NCBI RefSeq assembly: GCF_934371575.1
Contig: NZ_CAKRNY010000011.1
Span: 1-64,000 of the forward strand
Length of the DNA: 64,000 bases
Reading direction: 5' to 3'
Source: an uncultured Blautia sp.
Lineage (GTDB): Bacteria; Bacillota; Clostridia; Lachnospirales; Lachnospiraceae
How positions within the stretch are numbered: position 1 is the stretch's first letter; each line of letters opens with the position of its first letter. A program made the position numbers and the translations under genes. A model generated the notes under the pieces. The model was given only the letters and a program-made list of their open reading frames with translations. It had not been told where the DNA came from and searched no databases. Below are positions 44,934 through 53,407 of the stretch, piece by piece.

Positions 44934-45959
44934 TCAGGTAAACTGAATAATTCCAGATACCCTGTCATACGCACTGTCCCAATCCTGACTGCTTAAAATC
45001 CCTTTAATGGTACCTTTAATCGTAATCTTGCCTGAAGCAGAAAATCCGGAAACATCTACTTTCATTCCTTTATTCGTAATAAATGCATGAGTTCCCCATA
45101 CAGTATCTGCAGAGTAGGTATGGGATTTCAGCTTGATATTGCTGAATACTGCTTTTACAGAATCTCCTTTCTTTCTGGCAGATCCTTCTACGCGAAGATA
45201 AAGAGTCTGATTTGCAAGCTTTTTGTTTTTCACAATCTTTACAAGTTTACCATCAATATAGCACTTACAGGTTCCGTTCTTCTCAACGGCAAGCATCAGG
45301 TGGTAAGTTTGCTTTCTTGCACCCTCTTTTACCCAGTAGTAGTCCTGTCCTCCAGGGTTGTTGCTGCGCACGTTCTCAATCATAAACATGGTCTTGCCTG
45401 TATACGGTGCTCTTGCATACTCGTCATGCTGAATGCCAAAGCTGATAGCAGAAGTGGGAGTAACGGCAACTAATTTTGCATGGTAGCCGGTACCGGAACC
45501 GGAAAGACTTACATCTGCCTCAATGGTATACGCAGAAGCAGTATTTTCAATAGTTGCTTTCTCAGCTGGTTTAGAAGCCGGAAGCTTGTAAACGATTTTC
45601 TTTCCGGTCTTGTTATAAGAGCTGAGCTTCTTTCCCTTGTACGCTCTTACAGAATAATAGTAAGTTTTTCCGCTTACCACTTTCTTATCTGTGTAAGATG
45701 TTTTGGAACCGTCACGTACTGTAGCGTACTTTTTCCAGGAACCGCTGCCAACCTTACGATAAACGTAATAGCCGGATGCTCCTTTACTCTTCTTCCAGGT
45801 GAACTTCACAGTCTTTTTCACACGCACCGCATTTACAAGCTTAGGTGCTTTTAAAGATGCTGCCTGAACTGTCTGTGCTTTTCCAGCTGAATAAACCGGA
45901 AATACAAGCATGAAAGCCAGTAAAAACAACATGACCTTTCTGATACTTTTTCTGTTCAT
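44934..45959 (-). CDS. Secreted protein with an Fn3-like domain and a beta-sandwich C-terminus
   Basis: A 341-residue protein. A signal peptide (MLFLLAFMLVFPVYSAGKAQ) is followed by a fibronectin-type-III-like domain (about residues 35-110: KFTWKKSKGASGYYVYRK, KTYYYSVRAYKG) and a linker. The C-terminal domain (about 125-341) resembles a concanavalin/LamG-type fold (YHLMLAVEKNGTCKCYIDGKLVK). It is very Lys-rich. No sortase motif is visible. ATG 45959 has GAGGAGGAG 5 nt upstream. The ligand is unknown. Confidence 0.82.
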   Translation of the reverse strand: MNRKSIRKVMLFLLAFMLVFPVYSAGKAQTVQAASLKAPKLVNAVRVKKTVKFTWKKSKGASGYYVYRKVGSGSWKKYATVRDGSKTSYTDKKVVSGKTYYYSVRAYKGKKLSSYNKTGKKIVYKLPASKPAEKATIENTASAYTIEADVSLSGSGTGYHAKLVAVTPTSAISFGIQHDEYARAPYTGKTMFMIENVRSNNPGGQDYYWVKEGARKQTYHLMLAVEKNGTCKCYIDGKLVKIVKNKKLANQTLYLRVEGSARKKGDSVKAVFSNIKLKSHTYSADTVWGTHAFITNKGMKVDVSGFSASGKITIKGTIKGILSSQDWDSAYDRVSGIIQFT

Positions 45960-45989
45960 TTTTCTCCTCCTCTTTTCCCTTTTTGGTAA

Positions 45990-46100
45990 AAGCAGACAAG
46001 TCCGCTTCAAGCCAAAGAAGCGGAGGTTTCCACTACCTGGAAACTCTCCGCCTAATTATAGATACTGTTCATGTCCTGACCGGCATCCGCTTCGCGGAAT
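45990..46100 (-). repeat. Hairpin-rich leader between the EF-G-like gene and the Fn3-protein gene
   Basis: Read on the minus strand: TACTGTTC...GAACAGTA (46106-46051), then GCGGAG-A-GTTTCC...GGAAAC-CTCCGC (about 46052-46020), then AAGCGGACTTGTCTGCTT (46007-45990). The last is a near-copy of 32293-32310. The middle hairpin may end the EF-G-like transcript. No known riboswitch is recognised. Confidence 0.5.
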
Positions 46101-46127
46101 ATTGTCTCCGAACAGTAATTATACTAC

Positions 46128-48218
46128 TTATTCGTCAGCAGCGTCAACCTTACTTGCACGTGCTTCAATCTCTTTCTTCTGGATATCTCCAGGAGCCTGC
46201 TCATAACGTGCAAACTCATAGGAGAAGTCACCGCTTCCACCTGTCATGGAGCGAAGATCTGTGGAATATCCATAAATTTCAAGAAGCGGAACATCAGCTT
46301 CAATAATGGTATTTCCTTCATGATCCGGATTCATACCAAGAACACGGCCACGGCGCTTATTCAGATCACCCATAACATCGCCGGTGTATTTGTCCGGAAC
46401 TATTACTCTCATAGAAACGATTGGCTCTAACAGTACAGGAGAGGCATCCATGAAGCCCTTCTTGAATGCAAGAATAGTTGCCATCTTAAATGCCATCTCA
46501 GAGGAATCTACCGGATGATAGGATCCATCATAAAGAGTAGCCTTCACACCAACAACCGGATATGCTGCAAGAGGTCCCTTCTGAACACATTCCTGAAGTC
46601 CCTTCTCAACTGCAGGGAAGTAATTCTTCGGAACGGCACCGCCTACAACCACCTGCTCAAATACATATGGAGTCTCCATATCACCAGACGGCTCAAAGCG
46701 CATCTTAACATGTCCGTACTGTCCATGACCACCGGACTGTTTCTTATGTTTGCCTTCTACGTCGGAGTTCTTACGGATTGTCTCACGGAACGGAACCTTC
46801 GGTTTGGAAAGCTCTACATCTACTTTATAGCGCTCCTTCAGCATGCTGACAACAACATCAAGATGCTGATCGCCCATACCATAGATAAGGCTCTGGCGGT
46901 TCGCACCGTCATTCTCTATACGTATCGTTCTGTCTTCACTTGCAATCTTTGAAAGTGCCTGGGAAATCTTATCCTCGTCACCTTTATTCACAGCCTTAAA
47001 TCTCTTATAGGTATAAGGTGTGGAAAGGATTGCCTTCGGATAAAGAACCGGGTTAGCCTTAGTTGCAAGGCTGTCACCTGTCTGAACACTTACTAATTTT
47101 GCAATCGCACCAATATCACCGGCATGAAGCTCCGGAACCTCAATTGGCTTGGATCCCTGAAGAACATATAATTTGTTCAGGCGCTCTTCTGTACCTTTCT
47201 CAACATTAAGAAGGGTATCATCCGCTTTGATAACACCGGAGCAAACCTTGATCAGGGAATACTTACCAAGGAATGGATCCACGATGGATTTCCATACATA
47301 TGCAGATTTCGCTTTGGCGAAGTCATAATTTGCTTCAAAAATTTCGTTTGTCTTCTGGGAAATACCGTTACAGGAACGTTTATCCGGGCTTGGGAAATAT
47401 CCGCAGATATCGTCCAGAAGGTTGGAAACGCCACGAAGATTGATCGGGGATCCCATGCATACCGGAACAATGCTTGCATCCTGTACATTCGCTGCAAGTG
47501 CTGCTGAAACCTCTGTTACAGAGAACTCATCTCCCTCAAAGTAACGATCCATGAATTCCTCGCTGGTCTCTGCCACAGATTCCATCAAGATATCATGATA
47601 CTTCTCAAGGTACTCATCCAGGTAAGAAGGAATCTCACACTCTTCCTTCTGTCCCTTATCAATATATTTTCTTCCGGCCTGTTTCACAACGTTTACATAT
47701 CCCACAAACTTGCCATCCTCACGGATTGGGAAATGAAGCGGGGCAATCTTCTTGCCATAAAGCTCAGTAAGCTGATCTACAACCTTACGGTAACTTACAT
47801 CGTCCACGTCCATATCGGTAACGAAAATCATACGCGGAAGTTTATACTTCTCGCAAAGATTCCATGCCTTCTGTGTACCAACCTGTACACCAGCCTTACC
47901 TGATACTACGATGATTGCCGCATCTGCAGCGCTGACAGCTTCCTCAACTTCTCCTACGAAGTCAAAATATCCGGGAGTGTCCAGAATGTTTACCTTATTC
48001 TTCTGCCACGGGACCGGGATCAGAGATGTGGTGATGGAGAAATGTCTCTTGATTTCTTCTTTATCATAATCACTGACAGTATTGCCATCTTCTACACGGC
48101 CTAAACGGTTGGTCAATCCTGCAAGATATGCCATTGCTTCCGCCAGAGTTGTCTTTCCAGCACCGCCGTGTCCTAACAGCACTACATTTCTGATTCGGTC
48201 AGTTCTAAAAACGTCCAT
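46128..48218 (-). CDS. Divergent elongation factor G paralogue
   Basis: A 696-residue translational GTPase with the five-domain EF-G layout. G1 is GHGGAGKTT (16-24) and G3 is DTPG (about 80). The G4 motif reads TDMD instead of NKMD, and the switch I region has SITTSL in place of the usual RGITI-type sequence. These point to a second, specialised EF-G (fusA2-type), not the main elongation factor. Main fusA is normally next to rpsL/rpsG, which are absent here. Role: possibly an alternative or ribosome-rescue GTPase; not established. It has its own promoter. Confidence 0.88.
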   Translation of the reverse strand: MDVFRTDRIRNVVLLGHGGAGKTTLAEAMAYLAGLTNRLGRVEDGNTVSDYDKEEIKRHFSITTSLIPVPWQKNKVNILDTPGYFDFVGEVEEAVSAADAAIIVVSGKAGVQVGTQKAWNLCEKYKLPRMIFVTDMDVDDVSYRKVVDQLTELYGKKIAPLHFPIREDGKFVGYVNVVKQAGRKYIDKGQKEECEIPSYLDEYLEKYHDILMESVAETSEEFMDRYFEGDEFSVTEVSAALAANVQDASIVPVCMGSPINLRGVSNLLDDICGYFPSPDKRSCNGISQKTNEIFEANYDFAKAKSAYVWKSIVDPFLGKYSLIKVCSGVIKADDTLLNVEKGTEERLNKLYVLQGSKPIEVPELHAGDIGAIAKLVSVQTGDSLATKANPVLYPKAILSTPYTYKRFKAVNKGDEDKISQALSKIASEDRTIRIENDGANRQSLIYGMGDQHLDVVVSMLKERYKVDVELSKPKVPFRETIRKNSDVEGKHKKQSGGHGQYGHVKMRFEPSGDMETPYVFEQVVVGGAVPKNYFPAVEKGLQECVQKGPLAAYPVVGVKATLYDGSYHPVDSSEMAFKMATILAFKKGFMDASPVLLEPIVSMRVIVPDKYTGDVMGDLNKRRGRVLGMNPDHEGNTIIEADVPLLEIYGYSTDLRSMTGGSGDFSYEFARYEQAPGDIQKKEIEARASKVDAADE

Positions 48219-48252
48219 ATGTAATACCTCCCTGTTTGTCTGATATGTTCAT

Positions 48253-48281
48253 ATTTTACTAAATATTCAGAAGAATTTCAA
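48253..48281 (-). promoter_or_regulatory. Promoter of the EF-G paralogue
   Basis: TTGAAA (48281-48276) and TAAAAT (48258-48253) are 17 nt apart on the minus strand. Confidence 0.65.
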
Positions 48282-48348
48282 GTATTTTCTGGGATTTTGA
48301 CGGTCTTTTTTCAAAAAAGTTTAGATTATTTTGTCATTTCTGTAGGAA

Positions 48349-48377
48349 TTGACAATTTGCGCGGAATCTCGTACAAT
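48349..48377 (+). promoter_or_regulatory. tyrA-aroA promoter
   Basis: TTGACA (48349-48354) and TACAAT (48372-48377) are 17 nt apart on the plus strand, 52 nt before the ATG. Confidence 0.85.
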
Positions 48378-48428
48378 GTCATAAGGTGGTTTTACACTTT
48401 AACGAAGGAAAGGAAACGACATTATATT

Positions 48429-49538
48429 ATGAAAACAATCGGTTTTATCGGTCTCGGTCTGATTGGCGGCTCCATTGCCAAGGCAATCCGCAAGTACCAT
48501 CCGGATTACCACATTCTGGCCTATAACCGCAGCAAGGAAGCACTCGCCTCAGCCATCAGCAGCGGCATTATTGACGGAGTCTGCGAAGAAATGAAAGATC
48601 CCCGTTTTGGATCCTGTGATTATGTGTTCTTATGCGCTCCGGTGGAGATCAATCTGGAGTGTCTTGCCTATCTGAAGGAGATCCGTCAGCCAGGCTGTAT
48701 TATTACAGATGTAGGCAGTGTGAAAGGAATTATTCATCAGAAGATAGAGGAGCTGGAAATGACAGATTGTTTCATTGGCGGTCATCCTATGGCAGGTTCC
48801 GAGAAAACCGGTTTTGACCATTCCAATGAACGCATTCTTGAGAATGCCTACTACATTCTCACCCCAGGCGGAAATGTAGGACTGGAATATATTGGGGATT
48901 TTACAGAACTGATCAGTTCTCTCGGCGCCATTCCCATGGTGCTGACAGCAGAGGAGCACGATTTCATTACAGCAGGTGTCAGCCATCTGCCTCACATCAT
49001 CGCCTCCGCCCTGGTAAATCTTGTGAAAACTCTGGATAACGATGCCGAATACATGAAAACCATTGCTGCAGGCGGTTTCCGCGATATTACAAGAATTGCC
49101 TCTTCATCTCCTGTTATGTGGCAGCAGATCTGCATGGAAAACCATGAAAACATCTCCAATGTTCTGGACGATTACATCCGCATGCTGATCCAGATTCGTT
49201 GTTCTGTAGATAACTGTGCATCAGATTCCAAAGAAGCCGATGCAATTTACCAGATGTTTGCAAGCTCCAGGGATTACCGGGATTCCATTGATGTGGTGGA
49301 TAACGGTCCGATCCGAAAGGCTTACGTCCTTTATCTGGATATTGCAGATGAAGCCGGTGGAATTGCTACTATCGCGACGATTCTTGCCATGGATAAGATC
49401 AGCATTAAAAATATCGGAATTATCCACAACCGGGAATTCGAACAGGGAGTTCTGAAAGTGGAATTCTATGAGCAGGATGCCATGGAACAGGGCCTGGCTC
49501 TGCTTAAGAAGCGAAATTATATTGTATATGAAAGATAA
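48429..49538 (+). CDS. tyrA: Prephenate dehydrogenase with ACT domain
   Basis: A 369-residue enzyme converting prephenate to 4-hydroxyphenylpyruvate in tyrosine synthesis. It has the Rossmann motif GLGLIGGSIAKAI and the catalytic region GHPMAGSEKTGF. A C-terminal ACT domain (about residues 295-369) probably binds tyrosine for feedback. It is followed by aroA 50 nt downstream. ATG 48429 is preferred over an in-frame ATG far upstream that would overlap the promoter. Confidence 0.94.
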   Translation: MKTIGFIGLGLIGGSIAKAIRKYHPDYHILAYNRSKEALASAISSGIIDGVCEEMKDPRFGSCDYVFLCAPVEINLECLAYLKEIRQPGCIITDVGSVKGIIHQKIEELEMTDCFIGGHPMAGSEKTGFDHSNERILENAYYILTPGGNVGLEYIGDFTELISSLGAIPMVLTAEEHDFITAGVSHLPHIIASALVNLVKTLDNDAEYMKTIAAGGFRDITRIASSSPVMWQQICMENHENISNVLDDYIRMLIQIRCSVDNCASDSKEADAIYQMFASSRDYRDSIDVVDNGPIRKAYVLYLDIADEAGGIATIATILAMDKISIKNIGIIHNREFEQGVLKVEFYEQDAMEQGLALLKKRNYIVYER

Positions 49539-49588
49539 CCAACACACTGAATTTTTCTACTAAATTATATTTTACAGGAATAATTATT

Positions 49589-50863
49589 ATGGAAATAAAA
49601 AAACTTACCAGTCTTCACGGAGAGCTTACTGTGCCGGGAGATAAATCCATCTCCCACCGCGCAGTTATGTTTGGTTCCCTTGCCCGGGGAACCACAAAAA
49701 TCACACATTTTCTGGAAGGCGCTGACTGCCTTTCCACCATCTCCTGCTTCCGCAAAATGGGCATTGATATCGAAAACAACAATGGAGAAATTCTGGTTCA
49801 CGGCAAAGGACTCCATGGGCTGTCTGCCCCTGCTGACATTCTGGATGTAGGAAACAGCGGTACTACTACCCGCCTGATTTCCGGAATCCTTGCAGGACAG
49901 AATTTCCTATCAGAACTTACCGGAGACGACTCCATAAAAAGCCGCCCCATGAAAAGGATCATGACTCCTCTTCTTTCTATGGGAGCTGACATTACAAGCA
50001 TAAAAGGCAACAATTGTGTTCCCCTTCGGATCAACGGACATTCCCTTAACGCCATTCACTACAATTCACCGGTTGCTTCTGCCCAGGTAAAATCCTGTGT
50101 GCTTCTGGCAGGCATGTATTCAGATGGAATCACCAGCGTTACAGAACCTGTTCTTTCCAGAAATCACACGGAAATCATGCTGAATTATTTCGGTGCCCAG
50201 GTAACTTCCAAGGGAACCACTGCTTCCATTGCCCCGGATCCTGCTCTTTTTGCAAGAGAGATCACCGTGCCGGGTGATATTTCTTCCGCTGCTTATTTCA
50301 TTGCCGCAGGACTTCTTGTTCCGGGAAGTGAAATCCTTCTGAAAAACGTAGGTATTAACCCTACAAGGGATGGACTTCTCCGGGTATGCAAAGATATGGG
50401 CGCAGATATCACCTTATTGAATGTAAATATGGACGGAGAACCTACTGCTGATCTTCTTGTCCGTACAAGCACCCTTCATGGAACAACAGTAGGGGGCGAG
50501 ATTATTCCCACACTGATCGATGAGATTCCCATGATTGCAGTTATGGCTGCTTTTGCAGAGGGAACTACTATTATTAAAGATGCGAAAGAGCTTAAAGTAA
50601 AAGAATCAGACCGCATCCTTGTTATGGCAGAGAATCTTTCCCGCATGGGAGCTGATATCACACCAACAGACGATGGCATGATCATCCATGGCGGAAGACC
50701 TCTCCACGGAGCAGAAATCGACTCCCATCTGGATCACCGTATTGCCATGTCCTTTGCCGTGGCAGGGCTTCTCTGTGATGGTCCTCTTTCAATAAAGGGC
50801 GGAGACTGTGTGAAAATATCTTATCCGGAATTTTATGAAGATCTTTATCAGTTAGGAAAATAA
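49589..50863 (+). CDS. aroA: 5-enolpyruvylshikimate-3-phosphate synthase
   Basis: A 424-residue shikimate-pathway enzyme. It has PGDKSISHRAVMFGSLARG at the N-terminus, GNSGTTTRL, and DDSIKSRPMKRI. It is second in a tyrA-aroA pair and is followed by an intrinsic terminator. Confidence 0.97.
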   Translation: MEIKKLTSLHGELTVPGDKSISHRAVMFGSLARGTTKITHFLEGADCLSTISCFRKMGIDIENNNGEILVHGKGLHGLSAPADILDVGNSGTTTRLISGILAGQNFLSELTGDDSIKSRPMKRIMTPLLSMGADITSIKGNNCVPLRINGHSLNAIHYNSPVASAQVKSCVLLAGMYSDGITSVTEPVLSRNHTEIMLNYFGAQVTSKGTTASIAPDPALFAREITVPGDISSAAYFIAAGLLVPGSEILLKNVGINPTRDGLLRVCKDMGADITLLNVNMDGEPTADLLVRTSTLHGTTVGGEIIPTLIDEIPMIAVMAAFAEGTTIIKDAKELKVKESDRILVMAENLSRMGADITPTDDGMIIHGGRPLHGAEIDSHLDHRIAMSFAVAGLLCDGPLSIKGGDCVKISYPEFYEDLYQLGK

Positions 50864-50870
50864 CCGTATG

Positions 50871-50917
50871 ACAGGAGTTAGAGCACGCTTGAAAAAGACC
50901 TTTAACTCCTGTTTTTT
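50871..50917 (+). terminator. aroA terminator
   Basis: ACAGGAGTTA (50871-50880) pairs with TAACTCCTGT (50903-50912), followed by TTTTTG. The loop holds a variant of the dispersed motif, AGAGCACGCTTGAAAAAG. Confidence 0.85.
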
Positions 50918-51171
50918 GTTTATTATAGTATTTTTTGCTTATTTTATGTTAATATTTAGTCAATGTTAGTTTTATGTAACTATGTTATTTTGCCAGTATT
51001 GTTCATTTTATCATCCTTTCAAATATGCATATTGCACATTCATCCAGATATCATCATCTGTTCAACCTTTAAATTCGTTCGAATCTCATTTTTGTATTGA
51101 TATTTTTTTAACACATGTGCCGAAGTTTAAAAACTTTACCTTTTCCTCTTTTTTTCATAAAAAAAATAACG

Positions 51172-51177
51172 TATAAT
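51172..51177 (+). promoter_or_regulatory. Probable -10 box before the foldback element
   Basis: TATAAT with a poor -35 (TTTTTC at 51150-51155). If used, transcription would start near 51184 and the foldback would be the 5' leader of the dehydrogenase. The AT-rich stretch 50918-51165 shows no gene or other structure. Confidence 0.4.
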
Positions 51178-51187
51178 CCAACTGTAA

Positions 51188-51369
51188 GTTGCAGAACACT
51201 AATACAGCATACAAAAATTAACTGGACTAATAACGCAGAATGAATTTTCATTCTGCAAATAAGAAAAACGCAGGCGTAGCGGGCTACGTCAAGTTTTTCT
51301 GATGTCGCAGATGGAAATTCAGGCAAGTTATGTGGTACAGTTATTTGCAGTATGATGTACTAGTACAAC
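51188..51369. mobile_element. 182-bp foldback element (MITE-like or structured leader)
   Basis: The two ends are imperfect inverted repeats of about 70 bp. The outer 28-base segment, starting CACTAATACAGCATAC on the left and TACTAGTACATCATAC on the reverse-complemented right, agrees at 21 of 28 bases. The similarity continues through TAACTG, ATAAC and TGAATTTTCA. The centre holds AGAAAAAC/GTTTTTCT with CGTAG/CTACG (51262-51300), and a side hairpin GCAGAATG/CATTCTGC (51235-51256). There is no ORF with a ribosome binding site. A target-site duplication is not evident. Confidence 0.55.
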
Positions 51370-51424
51370 GAAAAGAGATCAGCCCAGACAAAAAGCGGCT
51401 GGTACAGGAAAGGAGCCAGAAATA

Positions 51425-52414
51425 ATGAAAATTTTATTTTACGGAACCAAAAATTATGACGAACAGTTTTTCGAAAAGCTTTTACCGGAGTTTCCGGATA
51501 TTGAAATTAAATTTATTGAAGCGAATATTCATGAAGAGACAGCATCCCTTGCAAAAGGCTATGAAGCCATCTGCGCTTTTGTAAATGCAGATCTTGGAGC
51601 ACCTGTTATTGAAGAATTACACAGGCAGGGTGTAAAGCTAATCCTTATGCGCTGCGCAGGTTACAACAATGTAGATCTTAAAACTGCGCACAAATATGGT
51701 ATAAAGGTACTTCGTGTGCCAGGTTATTCCCCGGAGGCAGTTGCTGAACATGCAATGGCACTTGCACTTACAGCAAACCGTCACACACACAAGGCCTACA
51801 TCAAATGCCGTGAAAACAACTTCACTTTAAGCGGTCTTATGGGCGTAAACCTGTATAAGAAAACTGCAGGTATTATCGGTACAGGTAAAATCGGTCAGGC
51901 TATGGCCAGAATCTGTAAGGGCTTCGGCATGCGCGTGATCGCCTATGACCTTTTCCCAAATAAGAGCCTTGATTTCCTGGAGTATGTTTCCCTGGATGAA
52001 CTCCTTGCCACCAGTGATCTGATCAGCCTTCACTGCCCGCTTACAGATGAAACAAAGCATCTTATCAACGAGAAAACCATTTCTCAGATGAAAGACGGGG
52101 TTATTCTTGTAAATACCTCCCGTGGCGGTCTGATCAAAACTGAGGATCTGATCTCCGGCATCCGTGACCACAAGTTCTTCGCAGTTGGTCTGGATGTATA
52201 TGAAGAGGAATCTGATTATGTATTCGAGGATTTGTCTGAGAGCATCATGCAGACTTCCCTGATTCAGAGACTCCTCTCTTTCCCTAATGTAACCATGACC
52301 TCCCATCAGGGATTCTTCACTGTAGAAGCTCTCACAAATATCGCGGAGACCACAATGGAGAATGCCCAGGCTTATATAAACGGGGATGAACTGAAGAACG
52401 AGGTTCTCTCATAA
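51425..52414 (+). CDS. D-2-hydroxyacid dehydrogenase, probable fermentative D-lactate dehydrogenase
   Basis: A 329-residue NAD-dependent enzyme. It has the dinucleotide fold GIIGTGKIGQAMARI, the catalytic Arg region VNTSRGG and the catalytic His in TSHQGFFT. The closest family logic is LdhA (pyruvate to D-lactate). AAAGGAG precedes the ATG. It sits behind the foldback element. Confidence 0.9.
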   Translation: MKILFYGTKNYDEQFFEKLLPEFPDIEIKFIEANIHEETASLAKGYEAICAFVNADLGAPVIEELHRQGVKLILMRCAGYNNVDLKTAHKYGIKVLRVPGYSPEAVAEHAMALALTANRHTHKAYIKCRENNFTLSGLMGVNLYKKTAGIIGTGKIGQAMARICKGFGMRVIAYDLFPNKSLDFLEYVSLDELLATSDLISLHCPLTDETKHLINEKTISQMKDGVILVNTSRGGLIKTEDLISGIRDHKFFAVGLDVYEEESDYVFEDLSESIMQTSLIQRLLSFPNVTMTSHQGFFTVEALTNIAETTMENAQAYINGDELKNEVLS

Positions 52415-52439
52415 ATCCAGCTGTTTACTTTGCAGCGGT

Positions 52440-53273
52440 TTACTCTGCGTATTTTTCTCGCAACAGCGCGATTTCTCTTGTCCATCCTTCGTCATCATTA
52501 GGCGTTTCCAGAATAACTGGTCTGTCATCTAACGCAGGATGACGGATCACGCGAACCAAAGCATCAAGGCCGATTTGCCCTTCGCCGATTCTGGCATGGC
52601 GGTCCTTGTGACTGCCAAGGGCATTAAGGCTGTCATTCAGATGGATGGCTTTCAAATGCTCCAGACCGATCACCTGGTCAAATTCCTTTAAAACCCCGTC
52701 CAGGTCATTTACAATATCGTAACCTGCATCCCATACATGGCAGGTATCCAGACAGATTCCCAGCTTATCACGTTTTTCCACCAATTCCATAATAGCATGA
52801 AGCTCTTCAAAGCGGCTTCCTACCTCAGAACCTTTCCCTGCCATTGTTTCAAGAAGAACTGTGGTACTCTGTTCTTCTGTCAGAACTGCATTCAGCACAT
52901 CTGCAATCTTCTGAATTCCAACTTCCATTCCCTGCCCCACATGGCTGCCAGGATGGAAATTATAATAATTTCCAGGTGTTGCTTCCATACGGTTCAGATC
53001 ATCTGCAAAAGTTTCCCGGGCAAAATCCCGAAGATTTTCCTTAGCCGCGCAGGCATTTAAGGTGTAAGGCGCATGGGCTACAATTTTTCCGAATTCATGC
53101 TCTGTGGAAATTTCCAGAAATTTCGCCACATCAGCAGGATCAATGGCCTTGGCATTTCCCCCTCTTGGATTTCTGGTAAAAAACGCAAAGGTATTACCGC
53201 CATTTTTTACAATCTGGCGTCCCATAGCCGCATAGCCTTTGGATGATGATGTATGATTTCCTATATATAGCAT
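52440..53273 (-). CDS. nfo: Endonuclease IV (AP endonuclease)
   Basis: A 277-residue zinc enzyme of base-excision repair. It has [33 protein letters not shown] and [22 protein letters not shown], with metal-binding His, Glu and Asp. ATG 53273 has AAGGGA 6 nt before it and yields MLYIGNH; an in-frame ATG at 53288 is less likely. It converges on the dehydrogenase gene. Confidence 0.95.
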   Translation of the reverse strand: MLYIGNHTSSSKGYAAMGRQIVKNGGNTFAFFTRNPRGGNAKAIDPADVAKFLEISTEHEFGKIVAHAPYTLNACAAKENLRDFARETFADDLNRMEATPGNYYNFHPGSHVGQGMEVGIQKIADVLNAVLTEEQSTTVLLETMAGKGSEVGSRFEELHAIMELVEKRDKLGICLDTCHVWDAGYDIVNDLDGVLKEFDQVIGLEHLKAIHLNDSLNALGSHKDRHARIGEGQIGLDALVRVIRHPALDDRPVILETPNDDEGWTREIALLREKYAE

Positions 53274-53341
53274 ATCTTTTCCCTTCATAATTAATATTTT
53301 TCCTCATTGTACCATTTCCCCCTTCTTTTTCAAGATATTTA

Positions 53342-53370
53342 TTGACGAAGGCTGATTTTCTTTTTATACT
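53342..53370 (+). promoter_or_regulatory. Promoter of the SNF transporter-capA pair
   Basis: TTGACG (53342-53347) and TATACT (53365-53370) are 17 nt apart on the plus strand, 38 nt before the ATG. Confidence 0.8.
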
Positions 53371-53407
53371 GTTAAAGGTATACTTTTAAAAAAGGAAGGA
53401 AAGTATT

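Noticed and set aside
51072..51085. GTTCGAATC resembling a tRNA T-loop
   Set aside because: No acceptor, D- or anticodon-arm partners can be placed around it.
50982..51176. 64-codon plus-strand frame in the AT-rich region
   Set aside because: No Shine-Dalgarno, no family resemblance and AT-rich composition with many Phe/Ser/His codons.
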